The notes below the pieces were generated by a model that searched no databases, was not told where the DNA came from, and saw nothing but the letters and a program-made list of their open reading frames with translations. 25,819 nt of DNA from Elusimicrobia bacterium RIFOXYB2_FULL_49_7 (GTDB lineage Bacteria; Fibrobacterota; OXYB2-FULL-49-7). The first letter of the stretch is position 1. Every line of letters begins with the position of its first letter. The DNA is taken from assembly GCA_001800515.1 (NCBI GenBank), contig MGVN01000067.1, positions 28,446 to 54,264 of the forward strand, given 5' to 3'. Positions 7,910 through 16,072 of the stretch are shown piece after piece. The position numbers and the translations under genes were made by a program.

Positions 7910-9236
7910 CCTGCGCAATGAGCGCGGCTATGCAATCTATCTCACCATTGTCCTATTGCTGCTGATTTCTATTCTGTTTAACAGCATTCTGCTTTCTTAT
8001 CTGAATGGCCGGAAAGCTATTTCCAAAAGAATCAAGGAAAGTCAACTCCAATACATCGAACGATATGCCAAACAGTTCTTAAGCGTCAATCTGGCAAAAT
8101 CATTAGATGGTACCCTTTCTGCCGATAAAACCGATTTAGATGAAGAGCGCTGGTATTCCTGTGGCCTTTCCCGAAAAGGGTGCGTTTTATCTGCAAGGAT
8201 TTCATCGGGCTTTCGGGATGTACAGCAAACCAAAGCCTTTTATCTGGGACAAGCTCCCGTAATGGAAAGAGCAGCCTTGGTGGTATTTGGCAATCAATCC
8301 AACCTCTATTTGTCCGGTACCGCTTCTATCAAAGGCAATGTTCGCCTCCCTTCCGGTACGGTCTCCTATATTGCCCAGGGCAATGAAAATAAGCCCGCCT
8401 CCTTTTTTAACGGTCAGGTATTACAAAACACCCCTTTTGACGCTTCCATTGATATGACCTTTCTGGTTTTAGAAAAGAAAAAGGGTGAAACCCTGCTGGA
8501 TAATCTTGTGGATGATAAAAACACACAGAACATCACCTCTTTGAAGAATATCTTTACTGATTCCGGGCAAGTCCGCTGTGTCAGCAGATCACTTTTTGGC
8601 CAAGGGAACTTCGATCTGAATCTACATGGCGGAACATTAGCCTGCATTGGAAAATTATCATTGGAACAGCAAAGCACTATCCAAAATGGAACCCTTTTTG
8701 TTGGAACAGATGCGGACATCAAAGAAAAAGCTCAACTGATAAACATCATCCTCATTGCCGGTCGAGATTTCAAAACCAGCAGCGAAGCTGAACTGAAAGG
8801 ACAATTTCTCTGCGGCAACCGGATGGAAATAGGAGGCAATAGCATCTGCCATTATTTCACACTGCTTTGCGCCTCTCCTTTCTTTTCCAGACCAGGCATG
8901 AATACCACAACCGAACCCGGTCTTTTCTTAATCGATAATACCAGACTCAATGGCGTAGCGCTTTATTCTTCGCCGGACAACAGTGACCAACCCCGCCTTT
9001 TTGTCGATAACAATACGGTTGTTCAAGGTTATCTCTATTGCTCCGGGCAGACCGAATTCAGGGGAACCCTCTTTGGCAGCCTCTATACCTTCGGGGTATT
9101 ATTCCGTTATGGCACAACCCAACACCAGTCCAGCATCAAAGATGGCCGTATTGATATCACCCGTCTACAAGATGGCTTTTATATTCCGCTACTTTTTGGA
9201 AAAACAAAAGAGATACTGTTCCATGAAAATAAATAA
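7872..9236 (+). CDS. Large pseudopilin-like protein (PilX/GspK-like N-terminus, beta-helical body)
   Basis: Predicted minor pilin or pilus-associated membrane protein of 454 residues. The N-terminus reads NERG-YAIYLTIVLLLLISI, a prepilin-type G followed by an uninterrupted hydrophobic helix, but without the Glu at position +5 (as in GspK and some PilX). After about residue 130 the sequence turns into short, Gly/Asn-rich beta repeats (SGTASIKGNVRLPSG, LHGGTLACIGKLSLEQQSTI, VVQGYLYCSGQTEFRGTLFG) resembling bactofilin-like or other beta-solenoid folds. This is not the usual GspK domain. The start at 7872 gives a 19-residue leader; a CTG at 7911 just after the previous stop is the alternative. 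It overlaps its neighbours on both sides by 38 and 14 bases, which supports membership of the operon. Function beyond pilus assembly is unknown. Confidence 0.65.
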   Translation: MSASGTNSLFCNSLRNERGYAIYLTIVLLLLISILFNSILLSYLNGRKAISKRIKESQLQYIERYAKQFLSVNLAKSLDGTLSADKTDLDEERWYSCGLSRKGCVLSARISSGFRDVQQTKAFYLGQAPVMERAALVVFGNQSNLYLSGTASIKGNVRLPSGTVSYIAQGNENKPASFFNGQVLQNTPFDASIDMTFLVLEKKKGETLLDNLVDDKNTQNITSLKNIFTDSGQVRCVSRSLFGQGNFDLNLHGGTLACIGKLSLEQQSTIQNGTLFVGTDADIKEKAQLINIILIAGRDFKTSSEAELKGQFLCGNRMEIGGNSICHYFTLLCASPFFSRPGMNTTTEPGLFLIDNTRLNGVALYSSPDNSDQPRLFVDNNTVVQGYLYCSGQTEFRGTLFGSLYTFGVLFRYGTTQHQSSIKDGRIDITRLQDGFYIPLLFGKTKEILFHENK

Positions 9237-9570
9237 CCAAAAAGGGTTTACCCTGACAGAAACCATTGTCGCCATGGTTCTCTTTTCCATTGTGGCGGTA
9301 CCCGTTTCTATTTTCTTTACCAAAATGGCTGTTATGGCTAAAGAAGGCGACCGCATTATTGCCATTGCCTATGCCGAAAGCGTATTAGACGAAACACTCC
9401 TGAAATCCGGTGAAGCCTATGACTATGACAAAACCGTACAGCTTAGTGCTAAACCCTTTCGGGTGGTGCGCTCCATCAGCGAACGGGATCAGATGATAAC
9501 CATTTCGGTCAAGATTTATCAGAATACCAAAACCCTTGCTGAACTCAAGGGCTTTAAACCGAGAGGATAA
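9223..9570 (+). CDS. Prepilin-like protein (GspI/PilV-like)
   Basis: Minor pilin of 115 residues. The start at 9223 gives a six-to-eight residue basic leader ahead of the class III cleavage motif KG-FTLTETIVAMVLFSIVAV, with Glu at +5 and a following 20-residue hydrophobic helix. The frame is open further upstream, but that lies inside the preceding gene and adds no pilin features. The short globular part (LAYAES-like IIAIAYAESVLDETLLKSGE) fits GspI/PilV-sized minor pilins, which act at the tip and prime fibre assembly. It overlaps the previous gene by 14 bases and sits 4 bases before the GspF/PilC gene. Confidence 0.85.
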   Translation: MKINNQKGFTLTETIVAMVLFSIVAVPVSIFFTKMAVMAKEGDRIIAIAYAESVLDETLLKSGEAYDYDKTVQLSAKPFRVVRSISERDQMITISVKIYQNTKTLAELKGFKPRG

Positions 9571-9574
9571 GACT

Positions 9575-10765
9575 ATGAAATTACTGTATAAAGCCAGAAA
9601 CCTCTCCGGCAAAATTGAAAGCGGCCTTATTGAAGCGGAAAACCGGTCTGCGGCACGACTTCTTCTTGAAAAACGGAAACTGACCGTGCTTTCCGTTAAA
9701 AAGGAAGGGCACCTTCTCCCCTTTGGCCGCGGTATTTCGGAAACCCTTGTGTCCCGCTTTACCCGGGAACTTGCAACCATGCTAAACAGCGGTCTCCCTC
9801 TGACCCAGGCTTTAGATGTCATTGCAAGGCAGAAGGAATCGCGCCTGTTCCACGATATCGTCCGCTCCATAGCTTCAGAGGTGCGGGAAGGCAAACCCCT
9901 TTGGGAAGCGCTTAAACGGCACGAGAAGGTCTTTCCGCCCCTGTACTCCGGCATGGTTAAGGCCGGTGAAAGCGCAGGCGCTCTGGGTGAAATCCTTGAA
10001 CGGTTGGCCCACTATCTTGAACGGAGCCAATTCCTGAAACGAAAGGTCAGAAGCGCCCTGCTCTACCCCGCCATTGTTTTAGCCGTTGCAGTCATTGCCG
10101 TAAGCGTGCTTTTAACCTTTGTGGTCCCTTCCTTTGCCAAGATGTTTGCGGACATGGGTAAACCCCTCCCCTTCATCACCCGGATTGTAGTGGGCATGAG
10201 CTATTTATTGCGAAACAATCTACCCTTTATCCTGGCAGCCTTGGTTGGACTTGTTTTATTAATCCGGACTGCCTTAAACAGAGAAAAAGGTCGTCTTTTT
10301 TGGGATAGAATGGTCCTTAAACTCCCCTTATTAGGTTCTCTTTTGACCCGGGCTGCGGTTGGCCGCTTTTGCAGGACCTTGGCCACCCTTTTAAAGGGTG
10401 GAGCACCCTTAACCACCGCTTTAGATATCTGCTCCAAATCAGCAGGAAATAAAGTCATCGAAAATGCCATCCATGACAGCATTCGGCAGGTATCAGAAGG
10501 CAGGGAATTGCATGAATCCCTGTCTCAGTGCGACCTTTTCCCGGAAATGACCCTGGAAATGATTGGGGTGGGTGAAAAGGTAGGCGAACTTGAAAAGATG
10601 ATGGAAAAGGTGGCTGAATTCTATGACGCTGAAGTAACTTCCGTTGTGGACAGCATTATTTCGGTCATTGAGCCAATCATGATTGTTATGCTGGGTATCG
10701 TTATCGGCTTTGTTCTGATTGCCATGTATTTGCCCATGTTTGACATGATCATGATTTTGGAATAG
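9575..10765 (+). CDS. Inner-membrane platform protein GspF/PilC
   Basis: Polytopic inner-membrane protein on which the ATPase acts to add pilin subunits. The 396-residue protein has the N-terminal cap region (about 1-60, including SGKIESGLIEAENRSAARLLL), then two T2SSF repeats. The first has SGLPLTQALDVIA and VKAGESAGALGEILERLA, the second has KGGAPLTTALDICSKSA and IGVGEKVGELEKMMEKVA. Three membrane helices lie at about 163-190, 215-235 and 360-390. Length is normal for the family (about 400). The start at 9575 is preferred to the longer frame because the protein begins with the family's typical 'Y-x-A-r-n-x-x-G' segment there. It is 2 bases from the next gene. Confidence 0.95.
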   Translation: MKLLYKARNLSGKIESGLIEAENRSAARLLLEKRKLTVLSVKKEGHLLPFGRGISETLVSRFTRELATMLNSGLPLTQALDVIARQKESRLFHDIVRSIASEVREGKPLWEALKRHEKVFPPLYSGMVKAGESAGALGEILERLAHYLERSQFLKRKVRSALLYPAIVLAVAVIAVSVLLTFVVPSFAKMFADMGKPLPFITRIVVGMSYLLRNNLPFILAALVGLVLLIRTALNREKGRLFWDRMVLKLPLLGSLLTRAAVGRFCRTLATLLKGGAPLTTALDICSKSAGNKVIENAIHDSIRQVSEGRELHESLSQCDLFPEMTLEMIGVGEKVGELEKMMEKVAEFYDAEVTSVVDSIISVIEPIMIVMLGIVIGFVLIAMYLPMFDMIMILE

Positions 10766-10767
10766 CT

Positions 10768-11268
10768 ATGCTAAAATTTCTTCGGTCACAAAAAGGGACC
10801 ACCATTGCGGAACTGATTACCGCCATGTTTCTGATATCGCTGGTCTCCCTTTTTTCATTCCGATTATACCTTTACATCCATAAGCGATATCTGGAATGGC
10901 AGCGGGACAAAGGGGCTGCCCTGGTCATGATGGCCGCCACCCATTCCCTGAATACGACCATCAATCATCTATCGTTCGTTAAAGGGATGGGCCAAGACAC
11001 CCTTTCCGGAAACAATACCCAAGGAAAGGGCATCCGCATATATCCCAGAAATGGAAAGCTCTACATCAACGACCGAAATATCCTGCCGGACGAGTCAGCG
11101 CTGGATAGCTTGCGTTTAGTTCGACCGGTACAATCTGACATGGCAGAATTCCCTTTGCCCGTGATTCAATACAGGCTTGATTTCCACTTCAGGAATAAGT
11201 ATTATAATCTTACCGGAAGCGCTATGCTTGACCGGCTTAAAACCTCTGACATAACAGGTGAACTATGA
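10768..11268 (+). CDS. Prepilin-like protein (GspJ/PilW-like)
   Basis: Minor pilin of 166 residues. The leader MLKFLRSQKG ends in the prepilin cleavage Gly and is followed by TTIAELITAMFLISLVSL, with Glu at +5 and a hydrophobic helix. The soluble part is mostly beta (LYINDRNILPDESALDSLRLV, IQYRLDFHFRNKYYNLTG), as in GspJ/PilW-sized pseudopilins. Its stop overlaps the next start by ATGA. Confidence 0.8.
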   Translation: MLKFLRSQKGTTIAELITAMFLISLVSLFSFRLYLYIHKRYLEWQRDKGAALVMMAATHSLNTTINHLSFVKGMGQDTLSGNNTQGKGIRIYPRNGKLYINDRNILPDESALDSLRLVRPVQSDMAEFPLPVIQYRLDFHFRNKYYNLTGSAMLDRLKTSDITGEL

Positions 11269-11696
11269 AAAGACATTATTTCCTTCGCCCTCTTCGAAAC
11301 CAGAAAGGTTTCACCCTGACCGAACTTCTGACGGTTATTGTCATTATCGGCATTTTGTCCCTTATCGCTATCCCTAAATTCATGGGGGTTGTAAGCAAAT
11401 CCAAGGTGACCGAATTCAAACCGCTTTTGAAGCAGGTCTACACCCTTGAGCAGGCGTATTTCGATGAATTTGGCCGTTATACTCAAGATGCCAATGCATT
11501 GAATTTCGAGCTGCCAAAATCACAATATTTTGACTACAGCATCAAAGCAGACACCCTGCACTTTGAGGCCAAAGCAGTCTGCAAGGGAAATATCAAAAAC
11601 ATCAAAGGCGATTTATTAAATGGCGAGTGGGTCTCGATTAATGAAAAGGAAGAACGGAGCGGGAGTGATAAATTGAAGGAATTAGCGGGCTGGTAA
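11265..11696 (+). CDS. Type IV pilin / major pseudopilin (GspG/PilA-like)
   Basis: Candidate major fibre subunit of 143 residues. The leader ends in NQKG and is followed by FTLTELLTVIVIIGILSLIAIPKF, the canonical class III signal with Glu at +5 and Pro near +22. The globular part contains LLKQVYTLEQAYFDEFGRYTQDANALNFELP, the pattern seen in many GspG-like and short PilA proteins from deltaproteobacterial and FCB-type genomes. It is the last gene of the operon. Its stop lies 8 bases from the stop of the convergent ATPase gene. Confidence 0.92.
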   Translation: MKRHYFLRPLRNQKGFTLTELLTVIVIIGILSLIAIPKFMGVVSKSKVTEFKPLLKQVYTLEQAYFDEFGRYTQDANALNFELPKSQYFDYSIKADTLHFEAKAVCKGNIKNIKGDLLNGEWVSINEKEERSGSDKLKELAGW

Positions 11697-11704
11697 GGGT
11701 TATT

Positions 11705-13177
11705 CTACAACCCCACCCTCGTCTCCCTCAACACCTCTGCCGCAGTAGTAATCCCATCCTTCATCTTAACAATCCCATCTTCTCTTAGTCCAAGCATTCC
11801 TTCTTGAACAGCCAGCAACCGGATATCATAGGCATTTGCTTTATTCATAATCAATTCTTTGATTGCCGGGCTTACTGGCATCACTTCATAAAGCCCAATA
11901 CGACCCTTATACCCGGTTTGCCCGCAAACATCACACCCTTCTCCTACTGAAAACACGTTATCATTTATCCGCAACTCATCCCGTTGTTCAGTGGTCAACG
12001 GTCGCTCTATCCGACAATGCTGGCAAATCTTCCTGACCAATCTCTGAGCCACAATCAAGGACACAGAAGAGGCCATTTGAAAGGGGGCTAGACCTAAATC
12101 GATAAGCCGGTTCACTGCACTTGGGGCATCATTGGTATGAAGTGTAGATAAAACCAAATGGCCAGTCATAGCTGCACGATTAGCGATATTTGCTGTTTCA
12201 GGGTCACGGATTTCACCAACCATGATGACATTTGGATCCTGCCGAAGAAAAGTCTTAATGGCCTCAGCAAAGGTGTAATTAATTTCTGGTTTTACCTGGG
12301 ACTGATTAATCCCTTCCAAATTATACTCAATGGGGTCTTCAACGGTTGAAATGTTTATTTCCGGGGATTTAATGTAATTCAGACCCGCATAAAGTGTCGT
12401 TGTTTTGCCTGACCCGGTTGGACCAGTGACCAAAATCATTCCGTAAGGTAGCTTGATGGCTTTCTTATAGGTTTCAAGCCGACTCTTATCAAAGCCCAAT
12501 TTTTCAAGGTCAAGCCCAAGGTGACTCTTATCCAAGATTCGAAGCACCACCTTCTCCCCAAATTCAGTAGGCAGTGTAGAAACACGGATATCTATTAAAG
12601 ATCCATTGTATTCCATGCGGATACGGCCATCCTGGGGACGGCGTTTTTCGGCAATGTCCATGTTTGCCATAATTTTGAGCCGGGAGACTACTTCGGCCAT
12701 GCGAGCCTTTGGAATGGCATTGATTTCTCGGAGCACACCGTCAAGTCTGTACCGAACTTTCAGTTCATCTTGGAAGGGTTCGAAATGAATATCGCTAGAC
12801 CCGTTCTTAATAGCGTTTGTGATAACAGTGTTAACGAGGCCAATGATTGGGGAGACTGAAGTTGTGGCGGAAAGGGGGGTTGTTTTGCGGTCGTACTTTG
12901 GCATTGACAGGGTTGTTTTACCGGTATCTTTTTTTGAGTGTTTTTTGAGCGCTTGGAGAATATCGGCTTTTTCGGCATATACAAGAGTAACTTCCTGTTC
13001 GAGATGAAATCGTAGATCGTCTTTTTTTGTGAGATTTTGTGGGCTATCTGAAGTAATTATTATTCTGTTAGAAAATGAATTGTCTTCAATAACATTATAA
13101 TGTGCTAACAAGGCATATTGGGAATCTTGCATATTACTTCGTTTACTTTTGTCGTTTTCTATATTTACCAATTCCAT
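11705..13177 (-). CDS. Assembly ATPase GspE/PilB
   Basis: Cytoplasmic hexameric AAA-type secretion ATPase that powers pilin polymerisation on GspF/PilC. In 490 residues it shows the Walker A motif GPTGSGKTTT (252-261), an Asp-box region ISTVEDPIEY, Walker B IMVGEIRD with Glu322, a His-box TGHLVLSTLHTNDA, and the zinc tetracysteine C385xxC388...C415xxC418 typical of GspE/PilB and absent from PilT. The N-terminal domain is short (about 90 residues before the KNGSSDIHFEP segment) compared with the usual 150 or more, so the N1 region may be reduced. AGGAC lies 8 bases before the ATG. It faces the pilin operon convergently. It is downstream of the small 13236-13697 gene (58-base gap) and may share its transcript. 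It is the only assembly ATPase seen. Confidence 0.95.
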   Translation of the reverse strand: MELVNIENDKSKRSNMQDSQYALLAHYNVIEDNSFSNRIIITSDSPQNLTKKDDLRFHLEQEVTLVYAEKADILQALKKHSKKDTGKTTLSMPKYDRKTTPLSATTSVSPIIGLVNTVITNAIKNGSSDIHFEPFQDELKVRYRLDGVLREINAIPKARMAEVVSRLKIMANMDIAEKRRPQDGRIRMEYNGSLIDIRVSTLPTEFGEKVVLRILDKSHLGLDLEKLGFDKSRLETYKKAIKLPYGMILVTGPTGSGKTTTLYAGLNYIKSPEINISTVEDPIEYNLEGINQSQVKPEINYTFAEAIKTFLRQDPNVIMVGEIRDPETANIANRAAMTGHLVLSTLHTNDAPSAVNRLIDLGLAPFQMASSVSLIVAQRLVRKICQHCRIERPLTTEQRDELRINDNVFSVGEGCDVCGQTGYKGRIGLYEVMPVSPAIKELIMNKANAYDIRLLAVQEGMLGLREDGIVKMKDGITTAAEVLRETRVGL

Positions 13178-13235
13178 TTGTTGGTGTCCTAATACTTACG
13201 GCATCACCTGCTGTTTTAATGACTTGTAATGAAAT

Positions 13236-13697
13236 TTATATCCAAGTACCTTTTAACAAGAAAGGACATTTGGCATAAAGACCAGGACAAATGAAATTCA
13301 CTTCATTAATACGACGATAACGCAGATCTAAACCACCGTAAAGATTACCCCAGGTGGAACCTTGAAACCCAAAAGAAACATTATTTTCTTTGAATTCTGA
13401 AACAAGACCAGCTGATAGACCAAAAAATATAAGACCCGTTTGAAGTTCTGAATAAACTCTTATTGCCGATTTCTCAAAATCAATACCAAAATCAATACTT
13501 TTTGGAAAAGAATAATAATTCCAATAGGAAGCCTCAACACCAAGGCTAAAAGAAACTTTAGATAAACCAAAATTCCAATGTAACATAGGGCCAGCTGAGA
13601 AAGCTGTTCTTGTATCACCACAACAAATACTTGAAATTAATATAATCCATAAAAGAAATTCCCTAAACAAGCTATTGCATTGCATTTTATTTTCCAT
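13236..13697 (-). CDS. Small exported protein, possible outer-membrane barrel
   Basis: I do not recognise this 153-residue protein. It has a signal peptide (about 12-33, LLWIILISSICC then DTRTAFSAG). After that come short alternating strands rich in aromatic residues and Gly (HWNFGLSKVSFSLGVEASYWN, LIFFGLSAGLVSEF, VSFGFQGSTWGNLYGGLDLRY), the pattern of a small outer-membrane beta barrel of about eight strands. AGAGGA lies 6 bases before the ATG at 13697. The C-terminus (LKGTWI) lacks the usual final aromatic residue of BAM substrates, so a truncated or periplasmic form is possible. It lies between the Cys-rich protein and the ATPase, all on the same strand. Confidence 0.6.
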   Translation of the reverse strand: MENKMQCNSLFREFLLWIILISSICCGDTRTAFSAGPMLHWNFGLSKVSFSLGVEASYWNYYSFPKSIDFGIDFEKSAIRVYSELQTGLIFFGLSAGLVSEFKENNVSFGFQGSTWGNLYGGLDLRYRRINEVNFICPGLYAKCPFLLKGTWI

Positions 13698-13828
13698 ATA
13701 TTATCCTCTATAGCATGGTATAAACCTTTCAAACTTAATCTTACTTCTCTCACAACTTCTACTGTGGTTGGGAGGATTTTTCTATCTTTATAACATATTA
13801 ATTCTGAATTTACACACAGATACTCTTT

Positions 13829-15160
13829 TTATCTTCTTCTTATAGATACAGGTTCATAGGACATTCTTACTGACTTTCCGCTCTCATCTATTATATAGAA
13901 AATAAAATCAAAATCTTCTACCTTAAATTTATTCACATCTAAACAATCTTCTTCATTTGTAGCTGCATCAACTCTTTTCCCTTCCCATTTCATAGATACC
14001 AAGCCTTTTTCTACTAAAGGATCTGGATCATAGTGATTTCCGAGAATTTTCTTAATAAATAATGTTTTAGTCTCATAACTTTCTTCTTTCAGTATGATTT
14101 TGTATTTTGATTCGTTTTTCGTCTTAACCGCTGCGCAATACCAAACAACATCTGTATTGTATGCCTTAATATAAAATGACCACCAAATAGAGGTTGGATA
14201 TGGGTCGTCCCCAGACTTTCCCGGGCAAAGAATTGGCTTTGTCAACCAAATCATCTCTGGTGATTGTAGAATAGAATTCCTCATTGTTGTATGCGTCAAC
14301 ACATCTCCTTGCCTAGTGCATTCATCATGTCCTGCATGATCACCAGTTCCTGCTTGTATCCTTGGACATATTTCATCCCCATCCGGTGTTCCATAATGAA
14401 AATTCGCATGGGCATTCGAATTATTAGTCCCACATCTTGCAATATTCCAATATGAAGATGCACCATCAGGATACCACACTTTTACTTCAGCCTCTTCATA
14501 ACTAAACTCCACTACTCCATCACATCTTATATCATCAATATCTAATGCACATCCTCCCCAACATGTTTCATAAAACCAGCAATCGCTTTCACACGGAAAA
14601 CAATTATCAGAAAGAGCTGGATCAATTTGACCAAACACTGTGTACCCTGGATCATGTCTCAAAATACTCCAGAAATTGTTTAATATGCTTCTTCTAGTTT
14701 CTATTTTCAAATTTCCTGGTGAATGAGCCCCATAATAATTTCCATTTCTTCCTGCGGTAAAATCGGTAAACATTGGAATAAGATGATCGTTTGGACTTTC
14801 TCCAGTTTTATCATGAAATATTTCATGGGAATTGAAATCCAACGACCCATTTGTGCTCATATCCTTAAGATGTAAAGATGAATACACTTGATTAACTCCA
14901 TTAGGACCACTTGGTGTGACACTGCCATAATGTCCAAACCATGGCACTATAGAAAATTCATTTGGCCCTGAATTCGTTCTAGGCACTATATTTATTCCCC
15001 CGTATATTGCAGAATGCCAATGGTTTAATGGCCCCCACATATATAGCTTCCGATACATTGCATCACCTACATTTGGATAGTCAAGTCTACAATCTATTGG
15101 ATATACTTCAACCAATAAAATACTTAATAATGACAGAATTCTAATCACTACATTAGCCAT
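13829..15160 (-). CDS. Exported Cys-rich protein, possible permuted papain-like (NlpC/P60/YiiX-type) hydrolase
   Basis: Exported protein of 443 residues with an N-terminal signal peptide (VIRILSLLSILLVEVYP) and a perfect AAGGAGG five bases before the ATG. Family is uncertain. GDAMYRKLYMWGPLNHWHSAIYGG (about residues 32-55, His47 and His49) resembles the His motif that comes first in circularly permuted NlpC/P60 and YiiX proteins. IRCDGVVEFSYEEA (Cys213) resembles their catalytic Cys helix. Between them, at about 183-207, is a cluster of Cys residues (CFPCESDCWFYETCWGGC), probably disulfides or a metal site. A papain-like amidase or peptidase is therefore inferred, not demonstrated. The C-terminal 110 residues look like a separate beta domain. 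The upstream IS3 element begins exactly at its Shine-Dalgarno. Confidence 0.6.
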   Translation of the reverse strand: MANVVIRILSLLSILLVEVYPIDCRLDYPNVGDAMYRKLYMWGPLNHWHSAIYGGINIVPRTNSGPNEFSIVPWFGHYGSVTPSGPNGVNQVYSSLHLKDMSTNGSLDFNSHEIFHDKTGESPNDHLIPMFTDFTAGRNGNYYGAHSPGNLKIETRRSILNNFWSILRHDPGYTVFGQIDPALSDNCFPCESDCWFYETCWGGCALDIDDIRCDGVVEFSYEEAEVKVWYPDGASSYWNIARCGTNNSNAHANFHYGTPDGDEICPRIQAGTGDHAGHDECTRQGDVLTHTTMRNSILQSPEMIWLTKPILCPGKSGDDPYPTSIWWSFYIKAYNTDVVWYCAAVKTKNESKYKIILKEESYETKTLFIKKILGNHYDPDPLVEKGLVSMKWEGKRVDAATNEEDCLDVNKFKVEDFDFIFYIIDESGKSVRMSYEPVSIRRR

Positions 15161-15165
15161 TTTTT

Positions 15166-15172
15166 CCTCCTT
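15166..15172 (-). promoter_or_regulatory. Shine-Dalgarno AAGGAGG abutting the IS element
   Basis: Perfect AAGGAGG five bases before the ATG at 15160. Its first three bases (AAG, CTT on the plus strand) are the left copy of the proposed target duplication, so the insertion left ribosome binding intact but moved the upstream DNA 1.3 kb away. Confidence 0.8.
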
Positions 15173-15227
15173 TGTAGTGGTCGACTTTCTTTGACAGCGA
15201 AAAGCTGATCCTTAAGTGGATTCCCGC
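15173..15227 (+). repeat. IS left terminal inverted repeat
   Basis: Begins TGTAGTGGTC and matches the complemented right end at 9 of the first 10 bases, then imperfectly with small gaps through GACAG, AAAA-GC, TAAGTGG and TCCC. Confidence 0.7.
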
Positions 15228-15232
15228 TCATT

Positions 15233-16072
15233 TTATGCAGCCTCTGACAGTTCGATGCTTCCGTAATATATTTCCTCAGGGTAATTGTAATCCAGTGACT
15301 GATGCTCCCTGAGGGTGTTATATCGGTGGAAGTATCTTTCGAGTCCTTCTTTGCAATCCGAGACGGTTGAGTAGCCCTTCAAATAAATGTCTTCCTGCTT
15401 TACGGTTCGCCATAGCCGCTCAACGAAAACATTGTCCAAGGCTCGGCCTCGACCATCCATACTGATTTTGATGTCACGCTTCAACAAAACCTCTGTAAAC
15501 TCTTCGCTGGTGAATTGGCATCCTTGGTCCGTATTGAAGACTTCGGGATTACCATATTTCGCCAATGCTTCTTCCAGGGCTTCACGGCAGAATACCGTGT
15601 CCAGCGTCGTAGAGAGCCGCCAGGCCAGAACATAACGGCTATACCAGTCGATAACAGCTATCAAATAGACAAACCCGCCTTTCAGCCGTATGTAGGTAAT
15701 GTCTGTGCTCCAAACCTGATTGACTCTTGTAATCGTCACGTTCCGTAGCAGATACGGGTATTTCTTATGCTGCTTGTTACCCATCGAAAGTCTTTTCTTT
15801 GGGTAAACCGCCCCTATGCCCATCCGGTCCATGAGGCGACGGACCTTCCCACGACCGGCACGAAGGCTAAACCGTTTCCACAGGGCGTGACTGATTCGTC
15901 TTGTGCCTCGGGTGGGGTCTTCCGTAAAAAGCTCATCCACCCGGTGCATTAGCTCTATGTTTCGTGGTGAAACACCCGGACGATAGTAAATCGATGTCCG
16001 CCCTATGGAAAGAAGCTCACATTGCCGAACCAATGGTATTTCCTCATCGCTATTGGTCATGGCCTGCCTCAT
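15233..16072 (-). CDS. IS3-family transposase OrfB (DDE integrase core)
   Basis: Catalytic part of the transposase, 279 residues as an independent frame. An HTH_21-type N-terminal segment (RQCELLSIGRTSIYYRPG ... RRISHALWKR) is followed by the rve/integrase core with Asp124 (WSTDITYI), Asp182 (FNTDQGCQFTS) and Glu218 (VERLWRTVKQE), giving 35 residues between the last two, the DD35E signature. The closing HQSLDYNYPEEIYY segment is also typical. Its ATG overlaps OrfA's stop by ATGA. The functional protein is probably the OrfAB fusion made by -1 frameshifting at the A-run, about 386 residues. Confidence 0.96.
   Translation of the reverse strand: MRQAMTNSDEEIPLVRQCELLSIGRTSIYYRPGVSPRNIELMHRVDELFTEDPTRGTRRISHALWKRFSLRAGRGKVRRLMDRMGIGAVYPKKRLSMGNKQHKKYPYLLRNVTITRVNQVWSTDITYIRLKGGFVYLIAVIDWYSRYVLAWRLSTTLDTVFCREALEEALAKYGNPEVFNTDQGCQFTSEEFTEVLLKRDIKISMDGRGRALDNVFVERLWRTVKQEDIYLKGYSTVSDCKEGLERYFHRYNTLREHQSLDYNYPEEIYYGSIELSEAA

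Noticed and set aside
8983..9222. Longer reading frame ahead of the GspI-like prepilin
   Set aside because: The extension overlaps the preceding gene and would place the prepilin cleavage motif 80 residues into the protein. The ATG at 9223 gives a normal short leader.
9385..9954. Minus-strand ORF of 189 codons opposite the GspI-like and GspF/PilC genes
   Set aside because: It lies fully under well-supported plus-strand genes, has no recognisable domain and no Shine-Dalgarno.
11697..11713. Short inverted repeat GGGTT/AACCC between the convergent pilin and ATPase stops
   Set aside because: The stem is only 5 bp with a 7-base loop and no T-run on either side. It may be chance and I do not call a terminator.
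13740..13795. Possible hairpin (CACAAC...GGTTG) between the Cys-rich gene and the small barrel-like gene
   Set aside because: Pairing is only four to five bases with mismatches and there is no T-run in the transcription direction.
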